DNA from: Sclerotiophoma versabilis
Lineage: Eukaryota; Ascomycota; Dothideomycetes; Pleosporales; Didymellaceae
DNA: 64,000 nucleotides
Direction of reading: 5' to 3'
NCBI GenBank assembly: GCA_012274445.1
Contig: JAAROD010000095.1
Location: 62,001-126,000, forward strand
In this document: positions 33,101-44,920 of the stretch, one piece after another
Position numbering within the stretch: position 1 is the stretch's first letter
Layout of the letters: each line of letters begins with the position of its first letter
Notes under the pieces: generated by a model
What the model saw: the letters and a program-made list of their open reading frames with translations, nothing else
Told to the model about the DNA's origin: nothing
The model's database searches: none
Made by a program: the position numbers and the translations under genes

Positions 33101-33475
33101 AGTACTGAGATGCTAGACACAGACATGGTTAAAGAGGTCCAGCGCGAGCTTGCGACAACCGCCCGAGCAATTGGCGAGCGATCCAAGACAAAAGAATTCG
33201 ACGAGACAGTTATGACAAGGCTGTTGGATCAGTACTCCGAGCGGCTTGTAAACATACTCGACGAGAGGATTGCCGCCAGTGTAGCTTTACGTACTCGCCA
33301 GGACAGTGAAGCTGCACTGTCGACACCATTGAGGTCACCTGCGGACTACAGACGATCACCAAGCCCACTGGGACAAGGTAATGATGCAATTACGGGAGAT
33401 GACGGCTCCAAGGAGATCCTTACCCCAATAACCACAACGTCGACTGAGACGGCGGAGGAGGCGCCCGAAAGATGA
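30111..33475 (+). CDS. WD40-repeat scaffold, MABP1/WDR62-like
   Basis: Exons 30111-30662 and 30719-33475 give 1102 residues; the 56-bp intron is phase 0 and joins two strands of a WD repeat (LSFSPDGKFLAVGE to TGYKPRVLIFS). Two beta-propellers are likely: repeats run from about residue 160 to 700, including VNCVAFSPDSRYLAS, VLGVRVLSQPN, ITSIAIFEDESS, VSGVQFSQNGTRLVSSSSDRS. The C-terminus is disordered, with basic Ser/Pro segments, then a helical region (residues ~960-1060) resembling the coiled-coil end of MABP1/WDR62 proteins, which act as JNK/MAPK scaffolds and at spindle poles in animals. The role in fungi is not established. Codon use and frame are clean. Confidence 0.75.
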
Positions 33476-35682
33476 GTTCCGTCTGGAGATATCGACATTA
33501 TGATCTTGAAGAGTTCACGACGAGGCGTTTGGATACTGGGCGGTCTATTGAATGGCATTTGGCGTTAGAGATGTCGAGGAAGGTATCAATCCCCCGACTT
33601 ATTGTTCTGTGTACACATAATCGTAGTCTTTAGTTCTGCTCTTTAGAAGATTTAGAGCGATGGTTAATGGTATGTTCACCCTTATCCTCCCTCCATATGA
33701 CCTAGTAAACATCCAGTGAACATCAACAAGCCTCACCTGCCATAACATTGCACTTGCCTCAACTCTGCTCGCGACTCTCCGTTTCGAAGTCGACACCATG
33801 CTCAAATTTCGTTCTCGAGAAAACCGAATTTCTTCTCGCTCGACTAATCTTAACAGCGTCACGTTCCCTCTACCACGTGCAACCATCTCGATCCACCTCC
33901 GATGATTCCAACCCCAAGGAGCGGGGCCCCGCAACGCCGCACGCTCTAGCCTACACTTCGGATCTCCTGCACCTCCTATTGGTCAATTGTCTTGATGGAC
34001 ATGATGCCTAGACTTCACAAACGTCAGCCCAGTGCTTCCATGAGCATCTTGACCGACCATGTGAGGACATCTCGTCGATATGACGACGGCCAAGTGCGCT
34101 TCTAATCTGCGTCGCAGGATGGCAGCTCGAAACCAGATGCTGCTTCAGACCGGCAGAGCTCTTCCGGACTCTAGAAGGCGTACCCTGGGGGTCCCTCGGC
34201 AGTGTCACGACATGGAAGAGAGGCAGATGTGAACGTGGAACTCCAGTTTGAGTGCTACCAATATGGACGAGTATGATGTACCATCGCGCTGGCTGGGTGG
34301 CGGCCGCATGCAGTAATCGACCAGCCATCCGAAAAGCTTAGCGCAACCACAGCATGCACTCGCTGCATCGCTCCTTGTCACTTGGAGCTCGGGGAGGCGC
34401 ATGTCAAATACAAACCTTCAACCTGCCCAGACTCGCAATCCGCACGCCGAACTCGCACAATAACAACAGAACAGGCCACGTTCTTGACTCGGATGTCTGG
34501 CGGTTCTGTGGAGCTTGTTTTGCCGTTGCCGGTGCCTCGGGCTATTAGGTGCGAACTTCCCCAGGTCCGGATCATGGGAGTGGACCCCTTCGGAGATGCT
34601 TGCAGCTGTCGCGTGGTGCCTGGGTACTCCACAAACTGTGTAACATCGAGTGCTACGGCCAGAGAAAAGGCGAATATCATACTGCACCTTTTTGTGGTCT
34701 ACCGGTTTTCTGATATCCCATGCGGCGTCCTAGATGCAGGAGGCAATTGAGACGTCAGATCGTGAGCGTGCTACAGCACGCCCTACGGCACAGCGCGAGC
34801 TTCTCGAAGCGAGCAGACAGAAACAGGGTAGTCTCGCAAAGACCCTGGCCAAAGGCAGCAGCGCTGTTTTCAACTATTTTCTGCTGAGACGCATTGCGCG
34901 CCTTGCTGCGACCCACAGCTCATCTGTCAAGTCGCGTGTTCTTGGTGGTCGAAGACCCCACCATCAGGACAGGACAGCAACAGCTAAGAACAGCACAGCA
35001 ACAGCAACAAAGCAGTGAAGCCTTACTCAGAGCGACTGAGCTGCAGCGGTGGAATGTCAAGCTGCACAAATCAATGTCAGCCCACCACGGCCGCGGTAAT
35101 GGCTAACATGTAATCCGGAGAAACGGAGCTGGCCTGGTCTATCCGCGTTGGTACGATTGGCGGCTCGACCAACGAGCTGTGGGCCCAGACAATGGCACAG
35201 AGACTGTTCGTCATATTCCATGTCCCCGCAGCGCTCTCGCTCACGAGGGGTAAAGTGGTAGTCTAGGGGTCCGGCTGGGCCGGGAAGGGTTGCGATCGGC
35301 CTGCGACGAGCAGCTGCTTAAGAGGCGGCTTGCCCTTGGATTGCAGGCGTGCAGATATCGATTCCTGACGCTGAACTACTTTGCCGTGCTCAGTACATAC
35401 ACCACACTGCCCGCGGTTGGAAGTACCCCTATTACGCGAGGAAGCTCCACTTTGGCAGGCACTTACTGCTCAGGCTTGTCCCCAGCAGCTTCAGTTCTGG
35501 CCCCTGCAGTAAACAAGCGTTCCACCGAGCCCTTTACCCGGCATTGAGACATATAACTGCCGCAGAGATCCGCTTCGCCGGCCGCTGGCTCTCTGACAGC
35601 TCTCGCCCTCTTCTCCTCGTCTATTGCGCGCGCGCTCCGAGCTTTCCTGTTACTCCAGAGACACTGCAGCAGCGCAAGCACC
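33476..35682. other. Long intergenic region upstream of acetyl-CoA synthetase
   Basis: About 2.2 kb without a supportable protein gene. Frames of 60-120 codons on both strands have no family features. A CAG/CAA-rich stretch lies at about 34970-35018. It likely contains the extended promoter of the acetyl-CoA synthetase gene. Confidence 0.5.
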
Positions 35683-38163
35683 ATGTCTGAAGGCGACGTC
35701 AAGCCCCAGAACCCGGTTGTGGCCGAGGCCCACCAGGTCGACACCTTTCACGTCCCGAAAGCGTTCTTCGAGTGAGTGCGCCTTTGTGTGGTTGCTTGAC
35801 ATCATGCCCAGCACGGCGACAGCTGCGGCGTTCCCAAGCTTCGTCTGCAGAGCGGGGTCACCCCGCCGTGCCGAGTAGGGCGTCGCGCATCGCCATCACC
35901 AGCAGCTGAGCTTGGAAGAGGTCGATATTGTAGGAAAATAGCTAATACAAGCCTGCAGCAAGCACCCCCACACCAAGCCGCATCTTGCGAACCTCGAGGA
36001 GTACCAGAAGCTGTACAAGGAGTCCATCACAGAGCCCAAGCAGTTCTGGGGCCGCCTAGCACGCGAGCTGCTCACGTGGGAGCGCGACTTCCAAACAGTG
36101 CACGCCGGCAGCTTCGAGAATGGCGACAACGCCTGGTTCGTCGAGGGCAAGCTGAACGCGTCGTACAACTGTGTCGATCGCCATGCTTTCAAGGACCCCA
36201 ACAAGCCCGCCATCATCTACGAGGCCGACGATGCTGGCGATGGCCGCATCATCACATACGGAGAGCTCCTGCGCGAGGTCTCGAAGCTCGCGTACACGCT
36301 CAAGGAGATGGGTGTCAAGAAGGGCGACGCTGTTGCTCTCTACCTGCCTATGATTCCCGAGGCCGTCATCTCCTTCCTGGCCTGCACACGAATTGGCGCC
36401 ATCCACTCTGTCATCTTTGCCGGTTTCTCGTCCGACTCGCTGCGCGACCGCATCATCGACGCGGAGTGCAAGGTCATCATCACCACCGACGAGGGCAAGC
36501 GCGGAGGCAAGGTCATTGCGACCAAGAAGATTGTGGACGAGGCCCTCAAGCAGTGCCCTGGCATCAGCCACTGCCTGGTCTACAAGCGCACCGGTGCTGA
36601 GATCCCCTGGACAAAGGGCCGAGACTGGTGGTGGCACGAGGAGGTCGAGAAGTACCCCAACTACATTGCTCCTGAGTCGATGAGCTCCGAGGACCCTCTC
36701 TTCCTGCTCTACACATCTGGCTCGACTGGCAAGCCAAAGGGTGTCATGCACACAACTGCAGGTTACCTTCTCGGCGCGGCGGCGACAGGAAAGTACGTCT
36801 TCGATATCCACGATGGCGACACCTTCTTCTGCGGTGGCGACGTGGGTTGGATCACTGGCCACACATACGTCGTCTACGCGCCTCTGCTGCTTGGTGTCGC
36901 GACTGTGGTCTTCGAAGGCACACCCGCTTATCCCAACTTCTCGCGCTACTGGGACATTGTCGACAAGTACAATGTCAGCCAGTTCTACGTTGCGCCGACC
37001 GCGCTGCGTCTGCTGAAGCGTGCGGGCGATGAGCACGTCAAGCACCAGATGAAGCACCTCCGTGTGCTGGGATCCGTTGGTGAGCCCATCGCGGCTGAGG
37101 TGTGGAAGTGGTACTTTGAAATTGTCGGAAAGGAGGAGGCTCACGTTGTTGACGTACGTACACGCAAGCTATCAAGGCCGAGGGACATGCTAATCGATAT
37201 CAGACTTACTGGCAGACTGAGACCGGCTCTCACGTCATCACACCGCTTGGTGGTGTTACACCTACTAAGCCCGGCTCCGCCTCGCTCCCCTTCTTCGGCA
37301 TTGAGCCTGCTATCATCGACCCTGTGTCCGGCGAGGAGATCCACGGCAACGATGTCGAGGGTGTCTTGGCTTTCAAGCAGCCGTGGCCCAGCATGGCTCG
37401 CACAGTGTGGGGTGCACACAAGCGGTACATGGATACCTATCTGAATGTGTACAAGGGCTACTACGTAAGTGGTTAGGCGTTGATGGTAAGGGTTCTGCTG
37501 ACAGGTACAGTTCACTGGAGACGGTGCTGGTCGTGACCACGAAGGCTACTACTGGATCCGAGGCCGTGTGGACGATGTCGTGAACGTGTCTGGACACAGG
37601 TTGTCAACTGCTGAGATTGAGGCAGCACTCATCGAGCACCGTACGTAATCCACGCTGGCCATGCAAGATGGATGCTGACAGAACAGACTCGGTGGCCGAG
37701 GCGGCAGTGGTGGGCATCAACGACGAACTCACAGGGCAGGCCGTCAACGCGTTTGTTGCGCTGAAGGACGGCAGCGAGTCCAGCGACCAGATCAAGAAGG
37801 ACCTGATTCTGCAAGTACGCAAGTCGATTGGGCCATTTGCCGCACCGAAGGCGATATTCGTTGTTCCCGATCTACCCAAGACAAGATCTGGCAAGATTAT
37901 GCGCCGCATCATGCGCAAGATCTTGGCGGGAGAGGAGGACCAGCTGGGCGACATCACAACGGTGAGTTTCTACCATTTCCCCGAGTTTGCCATTGCAGAT
38001 TTGAATTCCAGTGTTGGAGATGTTGTCTTCCAAGACGCGAGGTGTTGTAGATGACGCGTTCCCGCGAGTTGAGGACACGGGCTAACGAGATTCGGCACAG
38101 CTTTCGGATCCGTCGGTGGTGGATAAGATCATCGACATTGTGCACCAGTCCAAGAAGAAATAG
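35683..38163 (+). CDS. facA: Acetyl-CoA synthetase (AMP-forming)
   Basis: Six exons (35683-35771, 35959-37153, 37204-37464, 37511-37640, 37687-37961, 38101-38163) give 670 residues, the usual length. The enzyme activates acetate with ATP and CoA to acetyl-CoA in the cytosol and nucleus. Motifs: the AMP-binding loop YTSGSTGKPKGVMH near residue 280, TYWQTETGSHVITP, YYFTGDGAGRDHEGYYWIRGRVDDVVNVSGHR across exons 3-4, and the C-terminal PKTRSGKIMRR with the acetylatable catalytic lysine. The first intron is long (187 bp) and separates a 30-residue leader from the body. The acceptor of intron 3 is the second of two close AGs (GTACAG), giving YYFTGDG. The symbol follows Aspergillus usage. Confidence 0.95.
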
Positions 38164-38242
38164 AGGCTTGGCGCAGGCGTAGGTGGGTCAGTGATTGGGT
38201 GCGAGAGCGGATGCCTCGGCGGAGCCAGGGTGTTTGAGGGAC

Positions 38243-38290
38243 GCTGTGGGATGTGGGATGTGGGATGTGAGATGTGAGATGTGAGATGTG
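38243..38290. repeat. Tandem heptamer-like repeat GGGATGT/GAGATGT
   Basis: About six to seven copies of a seven-base unit, first GGGATGT then GAGATGT, lie head to tail about 80 bases after the acetyl-CoA synthetase stop. Confidence 0.85.
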
Positions 38291-38755
38291 GCGGCTATGC
38301 AGTGTGGTTTGGTTACCGTGTCGACGCAGATACCATATGAAAGAATATTTCCTACACAACAGCAGCCGACTCTTGAGAAGATGGCGAGTCCCGCGTAGTT
38401 TTGCACCGAAAGCGCCGTATCTCGTGTTGGCGCGTATGCAGGCGGATGACAGCCCTTTGCGCGCCGAAACTGTTAGTGTCGTAACTCCGCCATTGGCAGC
38501 GCCAAGAGACGCACTCGCTGCACCGCCCCTTCGCGGGCTGACGACTACCCACCGCCATCGCGCACTCTCTCTTTGCTTAGGCTGCTTTTTTCTTCTTGTT
38601 TATACCCCACCTGTGTCGTTCACTTTGGCTTCTGAGCATACACCGTTGCAGCGTTTAGTGTTGTACCGTGCAGCCAGCGCTTCGCATACCGTGTCGATAG
38701 AGCCCCTGTCTCCGGACCGCGCCACAGCCTCTGCAGAGGACTGACTCCACCGAGG

Positions 38756-41278
38756 ATGCACATCCTCAACGCACTCGCTTCGGCCCTCGCCCTCGCCCTC
38801 GCCCTCGCCGCCTCGACCGCCCAGCTCGCGGCGGCGGCGTCGTCGCACCGCGCACCGCTGCGGGCGATCCAGTACGCCACCAATGCCGACATCCTCACGC
38901 CCAACCACCGGGTGACGGCGGTGTCGACGTTCGACCTCGCCTTCGACGTCGGCGCCCAGCGCATCCGCCTCAGCCTCGAGCCGAACCACGACCTCTTCGT
39001 CGACGGCGGGCGCATCACGCACCTGGCCGCCGACGGCAGCGTGCAGCGCCAGGAGCCCATCGACCGCGCGCAGCACAAGGTGTACAAGGGCACGGCGTGG
39101 GCGCGGCGCGGCAGCCGCTGGGCCCGCGTCGGCTGGGCGCGAGTCGGCCTGCGCCGGGACGGGCTGGAGCCGCTGTTCGAGGGCACCTTCACGCTGGACC
39201 ACGACCACCACCACGTCAAGCTGGCCAGCAGCTACCGGGCGACGCGCCTGGCCGCGGACCCGGAGGTGGAGGGCGGCGCTGACGAGGACGCCGGCAAGGA
39301 CGGCCACAAGGACGACGGCGGGGCGGCAGAGCGCATGGTCGTGTTCCGCGACAGCGACATGGGCATGGCCGCCGACCAGGACCACGCCGAGCTGCGCAGG
39401 CGGGCGGACGTGCACGGGCAGGCGTGCGGCAGCGACCTGCTGGGCTTCAACACGCAGGCCGACCACCCCGTGTACGCGGGCATGCGCGCGCGCGACACGA
39501 CTAGCCGCGCCTCGCTGCCCCTCGACCGCCTGTTCGGCCGCCAGATCGACAACCAGCCCGGCAGCGGCGGCGCGGGCGTCAACCTGGTCAGCACCATCGG
39601 CAGCACCCAGGGCTGCCCGACGACGCGCAAGGTGGCGCTCGTCGGCGTCGCGGCCGACTGCACCTACATCCAGTCCTTCAACCGCGACCGCAACCAGACG
39701 CAGCAGAACATCATCGAGCAGCTCAACGCCGCCTCGGAGCTGTTCGAGACCACCTTCCAGATCTCGCTGGGCCTGGCCAACGTCGTCATCACCGACCCGG
39801 ACTGCCCGGCCACGCCGCAGCAGACGACGCCGTGGAACCAGGCGTGCAGCGACAGCGTCGACATCCAGGCCCGCCTCAACCTCTTCTCCAGCTGGCGCGG
39901 CCAGCAGACGGACAACTACTCGCACTGGACCCTGCTGTCGACGTGCAACACGGGCTCCGCCGTCGGCCTGGCCTGGCTCGGCCAGGCCTGCGTCCAGGGC
40001 TCGCAGCAGAACAGCGGCAGCAGCAGCGAGACGGTCGCCGGCGCCAACGTCGTCATCCGCACCTCGACCGAGTGGCAGGTCATCGCCCACGAGACCGGCC
40101 ACACGTACGGCGCCGTGCACGACTGCACCGCCTCGGCCTGCGCCGACGCCAACACGGTCAACTCGCAGCAGTGCTGCCCGCTGAGCAGCGCCACCTGCGA
40201 CGCCGGCGCCCAGTACATCATGAACCCCTCCACCGCCCAGGGCATCACCAAGTTCTCGCCCTGCTCCGTCGGCAACATCTGCTCCGCCCTGCAGCGCAAC
40301 TCGGTCGAGTCCGGCTGCCTGACCAACAACCGCGGCATCACCACCATCGGCAACCCCGTCTGCGGCAACGGCATCGTCGAGGAGGGCGAGGACTGCGACT
40401 GCGGCGGCACCGCCCAGTGCAACAACAACGCCTGCTGCGACCCCTCCACCTGCAAGTTCAAGAACAACGCCGTCTGCGACGACAGCAACGAGGACTGCTG
40501 CAAGGACTGCCAGTTCGCCTCCTCCACCACCGTCTGCCGCGCGAGCCAGGGCCCCTGCGATCCCCAGGAGACCTGCAACGGCACCTCCCCCTACTGCCCC
40601 GAGGACAAGTGGGAGGAGGCCGGCAAGAGCTGCGGCAACGGCCTACAGTGCGCCAGCGGCCAGTGCACGAGCCGCGACGAGCAGTGCAAGACGCTGATGG
40701 GCAGCTACACCCAGGGCAACGAGACCTATGCCTGTGACAGCAGGAGCTGCACCCTCTCGTGCGGCTCTCCCGAGTTTGGCCGCGGCGTGTGCTACGGCCT
40801 GCAGCAGAACTTCCTCGACGGGACTGTGTGTGCGGGCGGACACTGCGTCAATGTGAGTCTCCTCATCTTCATCTACTCCCACAACAACTAACATCCCCCT
40901 CAGGGCCGCTGCGACGGCAACGTCGGCAAAGAAATCAAATCCTGGATCGACGAGCATCTCCCCCTCGTCATCGGCCTGGCTGCCGGTCTCGGCGGCGCTC
41001 TCATCCTCTGCATCCTGTGCTGCTGCTGGCGCTCGTACCGCCGCCGCCGCAGCCAAGCCAAGTATGCTGCAAACGCTGCCGCCTTTGGCCGCGGGCCGCC
41101 ACAGCAGACACGCAGAAGGCCACCGCCTCCTCCCCCCATGGGCCAGCAGCCGTACAGCGCGCCTGGCATGAGCCAGAATCAGAACTATGCCGCGCCGCCG
41201 CCGTACGGATGGCAGGGCAACGGCGGGATACCACAGCCCCCATCGCTGCAGCATCGGGATACGATGCGGTACGCATAG
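38756..41278 (+). CDS. ADAM-family membrane zinc metalloprotease
   Basis: Exons 38756-40852 and 40904-41278 give 823 residues. The order is signal peptide, pro-domain, reprolysin-type catalytic domain, disintegrin/Cys-rich region, membrane helix and Pro-rich cytosolic tail. The active site is HETGHTYGAVHD with the first zinc His at residue 445, followed by a Met-turn candidate (YIMNPS). The disintegrin-like part is NPVCGNGIVEEGEDCDCG onward. The membrane helix in exon 2 (about residues 720-742) is followed by a basic stop-transfer RRRR. Fungal homologues (ADM-A/ADM-B type) are cell-surface proteases of unknown substrate. The gene is very GC-rich and its signal peptide is encoded largely by a (GCCCTC)n hexamer giving Ala-Leu repeats. 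Confidence 0.92.
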
Positions 41279-42315
41279 TGCTGTCTTCTCTTTTCTTTTG
41301 TACAGACATTCTCTTAGCGTCTCGCTCATCTCATTGCCGCATTTCAAGGCGTTTCGGACTCGCGATTCGCGAGGCGGGTTGGTATACGGAGGGTATATAG
41401 CGGTATACAGTGGCTGTGCTGTGGGTATATACTTGATATACCGTAGATATTCAATACAAGTCTACAAACTAAACATAATGTTTTTTCAATTCACGCATCT
41501 TCTCTATCTATCTAGCTATTTTATTATACTCTACATTCGCACATGGTACTTACTTATAAAATAGAACAAGAACAGAATTGAATAGACTGAGGGTAAGAGA
41601 ATACTATTTAATAGAAATACAAATAGAAACGTAGACCTTTTTTTTTCATGTGTTTATTCTTATTATTACATTTTATTTACATACTTATCTCCTTTTTCCA
41701 CACAGTTTTAACATTTCCACTATACTACCCTGTTATTATTAAAAACTTTAGTATACAATAATACCCACACACTCATTCCATATACTTCAGGGTTTCTACA
41801 TTTTGGTATTTACATGTTATAGACTTATGAGATTTTTCTCAAGTAAAACACCAGCTTCATAATTCGACTGCTCCTTAACGCTCGGGAACGAAGTGGTTCG
41901 GGCCGTCTGCTAGACCTCAGACCGTAGTAGGAAGCACCCTGACCTCTGGTGTTCCATCGGCAATAGGAGCCGAAGTGCTCGAACCCACCTTTTTATCTGC
42001 GGGTGGTCTCAGAGCGCGAGGTAAGCCAATCAGAATACGAGTGTAATACTGAGATGAAGCAGAGAAGCATGAGTATCGTATCTTGGGATTCAACACCCTG
42101 GTCGTACTGGCAACGCTGGCATTGGGCGTGGCAAATCCTGATAGGCTACATTGTTGCTTCGAAATCCTTACCAATCACGTACACGTGTACGATGGGCCTA
42201 TGTCTACTCATACCCAACGGTGTCGTAGTCGGTTAAGTGTCATACATGGGAACGAACGAACCCTCCACTTTGATCATCGCATCTTCCCCCCGCCCGTTGA
42301 TGCCAGAAACTAGTT
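41279..42315. other. Intergenic, AT-rich in its middle
   Basis: About 1 kb between the ADAM protease and the deaminase-like gene. Bases 41400-41870 are AT-rich and gene-free. The short leftward frame at 41917-42174 has no recognisable features. Confidence 0.5.
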
Positions 42316-44200
42316 ATGCTTCAACCGAATACTGCAAAACCTGGACATTCAATCTGGGACGGATTGAATCGACGCAGCTTCGAGGCTCAGATCGATGCTT
42401 TGCATCGCACAAATTTTGTCCCTGAGTCATCAATTTTGGAGAGGAAAGACTGGCCCAAGGCACGTGAAATCGACTGTTTTCCATTTGGGACAGAGCTGCA
42501 ATTATCTGACGATATTGCATTTATATCTGCATATGAATATGGCGTTGAACATGTGACAGCTGTAGCGGTTGAAACTCAAGAGCAAGACGGACTTTTGATT
42601 CGTCTCGCTGCAAACGAGGGTGTCAGCAAGAAGGTTGAAGACGCTTGGAAGCAGCTAATACCCCTTCTCGAAAAGTGTTCTGCAAAAGGCCAGTGCGTTT
42701 ATCTGGAGGTATGATCATTTACTAACATATCAAGTTCTATCTCGAGAGAAATGTGAAGAGGATGCTTTCGATGTTGTTGTAAACCTCAACAAGAATAGAA
42801 TCCTTGGACGAATGGCATCACAACACTTCAAGCCTCCATCTTACCACAGAGGCTCGACTCGAGAAGCACTGGTGAAAAAACTCAAACTCCTCGTCAAGCC
42901 TTCCAGAGATTGTCAAAGCCCAGATGTGGTATTGTTACACCGTCAGGTAGAAACCTTCCACGCTGCTTTCCTTCGCGTGGAGGATTCGAGTGCTGACATA
43001 GGCGCCATCAAGTATGCCATCAAGTGCGCTTTTCAGCTCACGGTAGATGGATTCTCTCTTGTGGGGCGCCTCAAAGAAGCCAAAGTCCCAGCCTCTCGTG
43101 TGGATCGGAGAGAAGTTCGTGAAATCAACAAACTTGGTAACTACTGGCGAATTTGTAAGGATCTGGTCCATCTCTCACGCTCATACCGTTCTGTCTTTGC
43201 CAGCGTTCACTTGGGACTGATAGAGCCATTCGCACCATCAACCGCATACAGAGGTAGTAAGACCAAACATGTGCATGCAGAAATTCAGATGCTAGTACAT
43301 TACGATATCCAAGGAGGTTCGATATGGCCTCGTGCAATTGGCGTATCCAAAGAAGCTTGCTTTCTTTGCAGCTCCCTGGTCAAGTCTCACGGCCTGTTTT
43401 TTGTCTCCAAGGCGCATCGCCAAGTACACCCTCAATGGACTGTGCCGGACCTGTCGGAATATGAATTGGAGTCACTAGATCGTCTCCAAAAAGCCTTGCT
43501 GGCTGTCAAAAAAGAGGTCGCTAGTGTTCTTCGAACCGCCAGATCCAATTGTACTTCCCGCCCGTTACCTCTACAGAGCTCAACAAACTTACACAGACCG
43601 AACTTCCCAACACCATCAGTAACTACCTTACAATCACTGTCTACTGCCAAGAATGAGATCGAGACCGAGATCGAGACTGTGAGAGAAGTAAGCACATCGC
43701 CTTCAGCGGATGCATTTGTTGATAGGCGGGAGACTGAATCACCGGGATACTATCCGCAAGACCAACGTTGCAGCACATCTCAAAGTCTTGCTTCCTGCCC
43801 TCGCAAAGCACTTCCCGCACCTAGTAAGACTGGGGGTCTTGCTATCCATCACAACTCGCTGACCCGCGTACAAGGTCCCTACAATCCTGCGTTTGCGACA
43901 TCAGATTGGCTCGAGCTCTTTGTCAGCTCAGCAAAACGCAGCTCCGAGGATCCTACTCCCGAAAGCACTCTTCAGGCACCTGTTGTTTCTTTGACTGCAT
44001 TTCCCGAGAGAAGATGCGAGGAAAGTATTGATTTGAGCAAACTCCTTCCCGGGCAGGAGATGGTCGTTCATGATCGCGCTGACTGCAATGATGAAGATGG
44101 AGATCTCGAAGTTAGCGTCGTTCTCACCTTCGAGCAACGAACGCCGATCTTGATGAGGTGTATCTGGGCTGGCTCTCAGGGTACCCGTTGTATCGAATGA
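42316..44200 (+). CDS. OTT_1508-type deaminase-fold protein
   Basis: Exons 42316-42708 and 42749-44200 join across a short 40-bp intron with a perfect TACTAAC branch point, giving 614 residues. The centre has the cytidine-deaminase-superfamily zinc signature: H307-A-E309, then C335-x2-C338 in CFLCSSL, followed by HGLFFVSKAHRQVHPQW. This matches the OTT_1508-like deaminase family, common in fungi and predicted to deaminate nucleic acids or bases; no member's substrate is known to me. The N-terminal ~250 residues are helical and the C-terminal ~230 are disordered and Ser-rich. Without splicing the second part would still start at an internal ATG (42812), so the exon 1 link is good but not certain. 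No partner gene is obvious nearby. Confidence 0.8.
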
Positions 44201-44920
44201 TTGTGCGAATTTAGAGTCTGATGAGCAGAACTGACTGCGGGTTCTTCATCACAAACCTTGTTCGTCGGAGACACGGTTCTCAATCGTTACGATGTCACGT
44301 CAACAGGTTCTGTTACCATCTTGTTTTTGATGATGAGTCAGACGTAAATGATGTCAGAGCCAGAATAGCTGGAGTACGCAAGGAATGAATTTAATCGCTG
44401 TGGGCTGCAAATTCGCGTTGTCCACGTCAGAGCGATCTCAATGGGTTGCAATGATGCTTATAACGGGGACCACGTTGTCTAACAGCAGTTGTTATGATGC
44501 GAGCATTGTCATTGATAACCACGTGGGTGCGAGACATAAATAGAAGTAGCGTGATTCTGAACGAGGCTGTGAAGGTCCGTTCCCACCACACTAGCCCCAT
44601 TCGCCATAGTTCTACTTTGATCTTCAGCAAACACCACCCCAGCTCCATCCTTCCTCCAACACGTAAGCACCTTAACAATGAGACTACCCTGCAAAGTTTA
44701 CGCCCATATTTGGTCATTGGCCCTTGCGAGTCATGTCACACAGGCAAGCGGGGATGGCTGTGGTAAGGCTTACATTGCTTGCTGCGGCTGAGCGTGTGCG
44801 AGCGTAAGATCTGACAAGGACCACATAAGGTCGACGTGGCTCCTCTCAGACACTCTTTTCCTTTCTTCTCTTCTTTTGTTCTGTGCCACCGTCACGTGGC
44901 CTTTTGCTCTGTGTGTGACA
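44201..44920. other. Intergenic with a tiny secreted-like ORF
   Basis: About 720 bases upstream of the membrane-protein gene. One 37-codon frame at 44678-44791 begins with a signal-like segment and ends in a short Cys-rich tail (DGCGKAYIACCG). It could be a leader ORF of the downstream mRNA, a very small secreted peptide, or chance. Confidence 0.4.

Noticed and set aside
38600..40120. A 506-codon minus-strand frame
   Set aside because: It is antisense to the ADAM protease gene; high GC at third positions creates long shadow frames, and it shows only Val/Ala/Arg/Gly-rich sequence.
41917..42174. An 85-codon minus-strand frame before the deaminase gene
   Set aside because: No start context, motif or neighbouring exon supports it.
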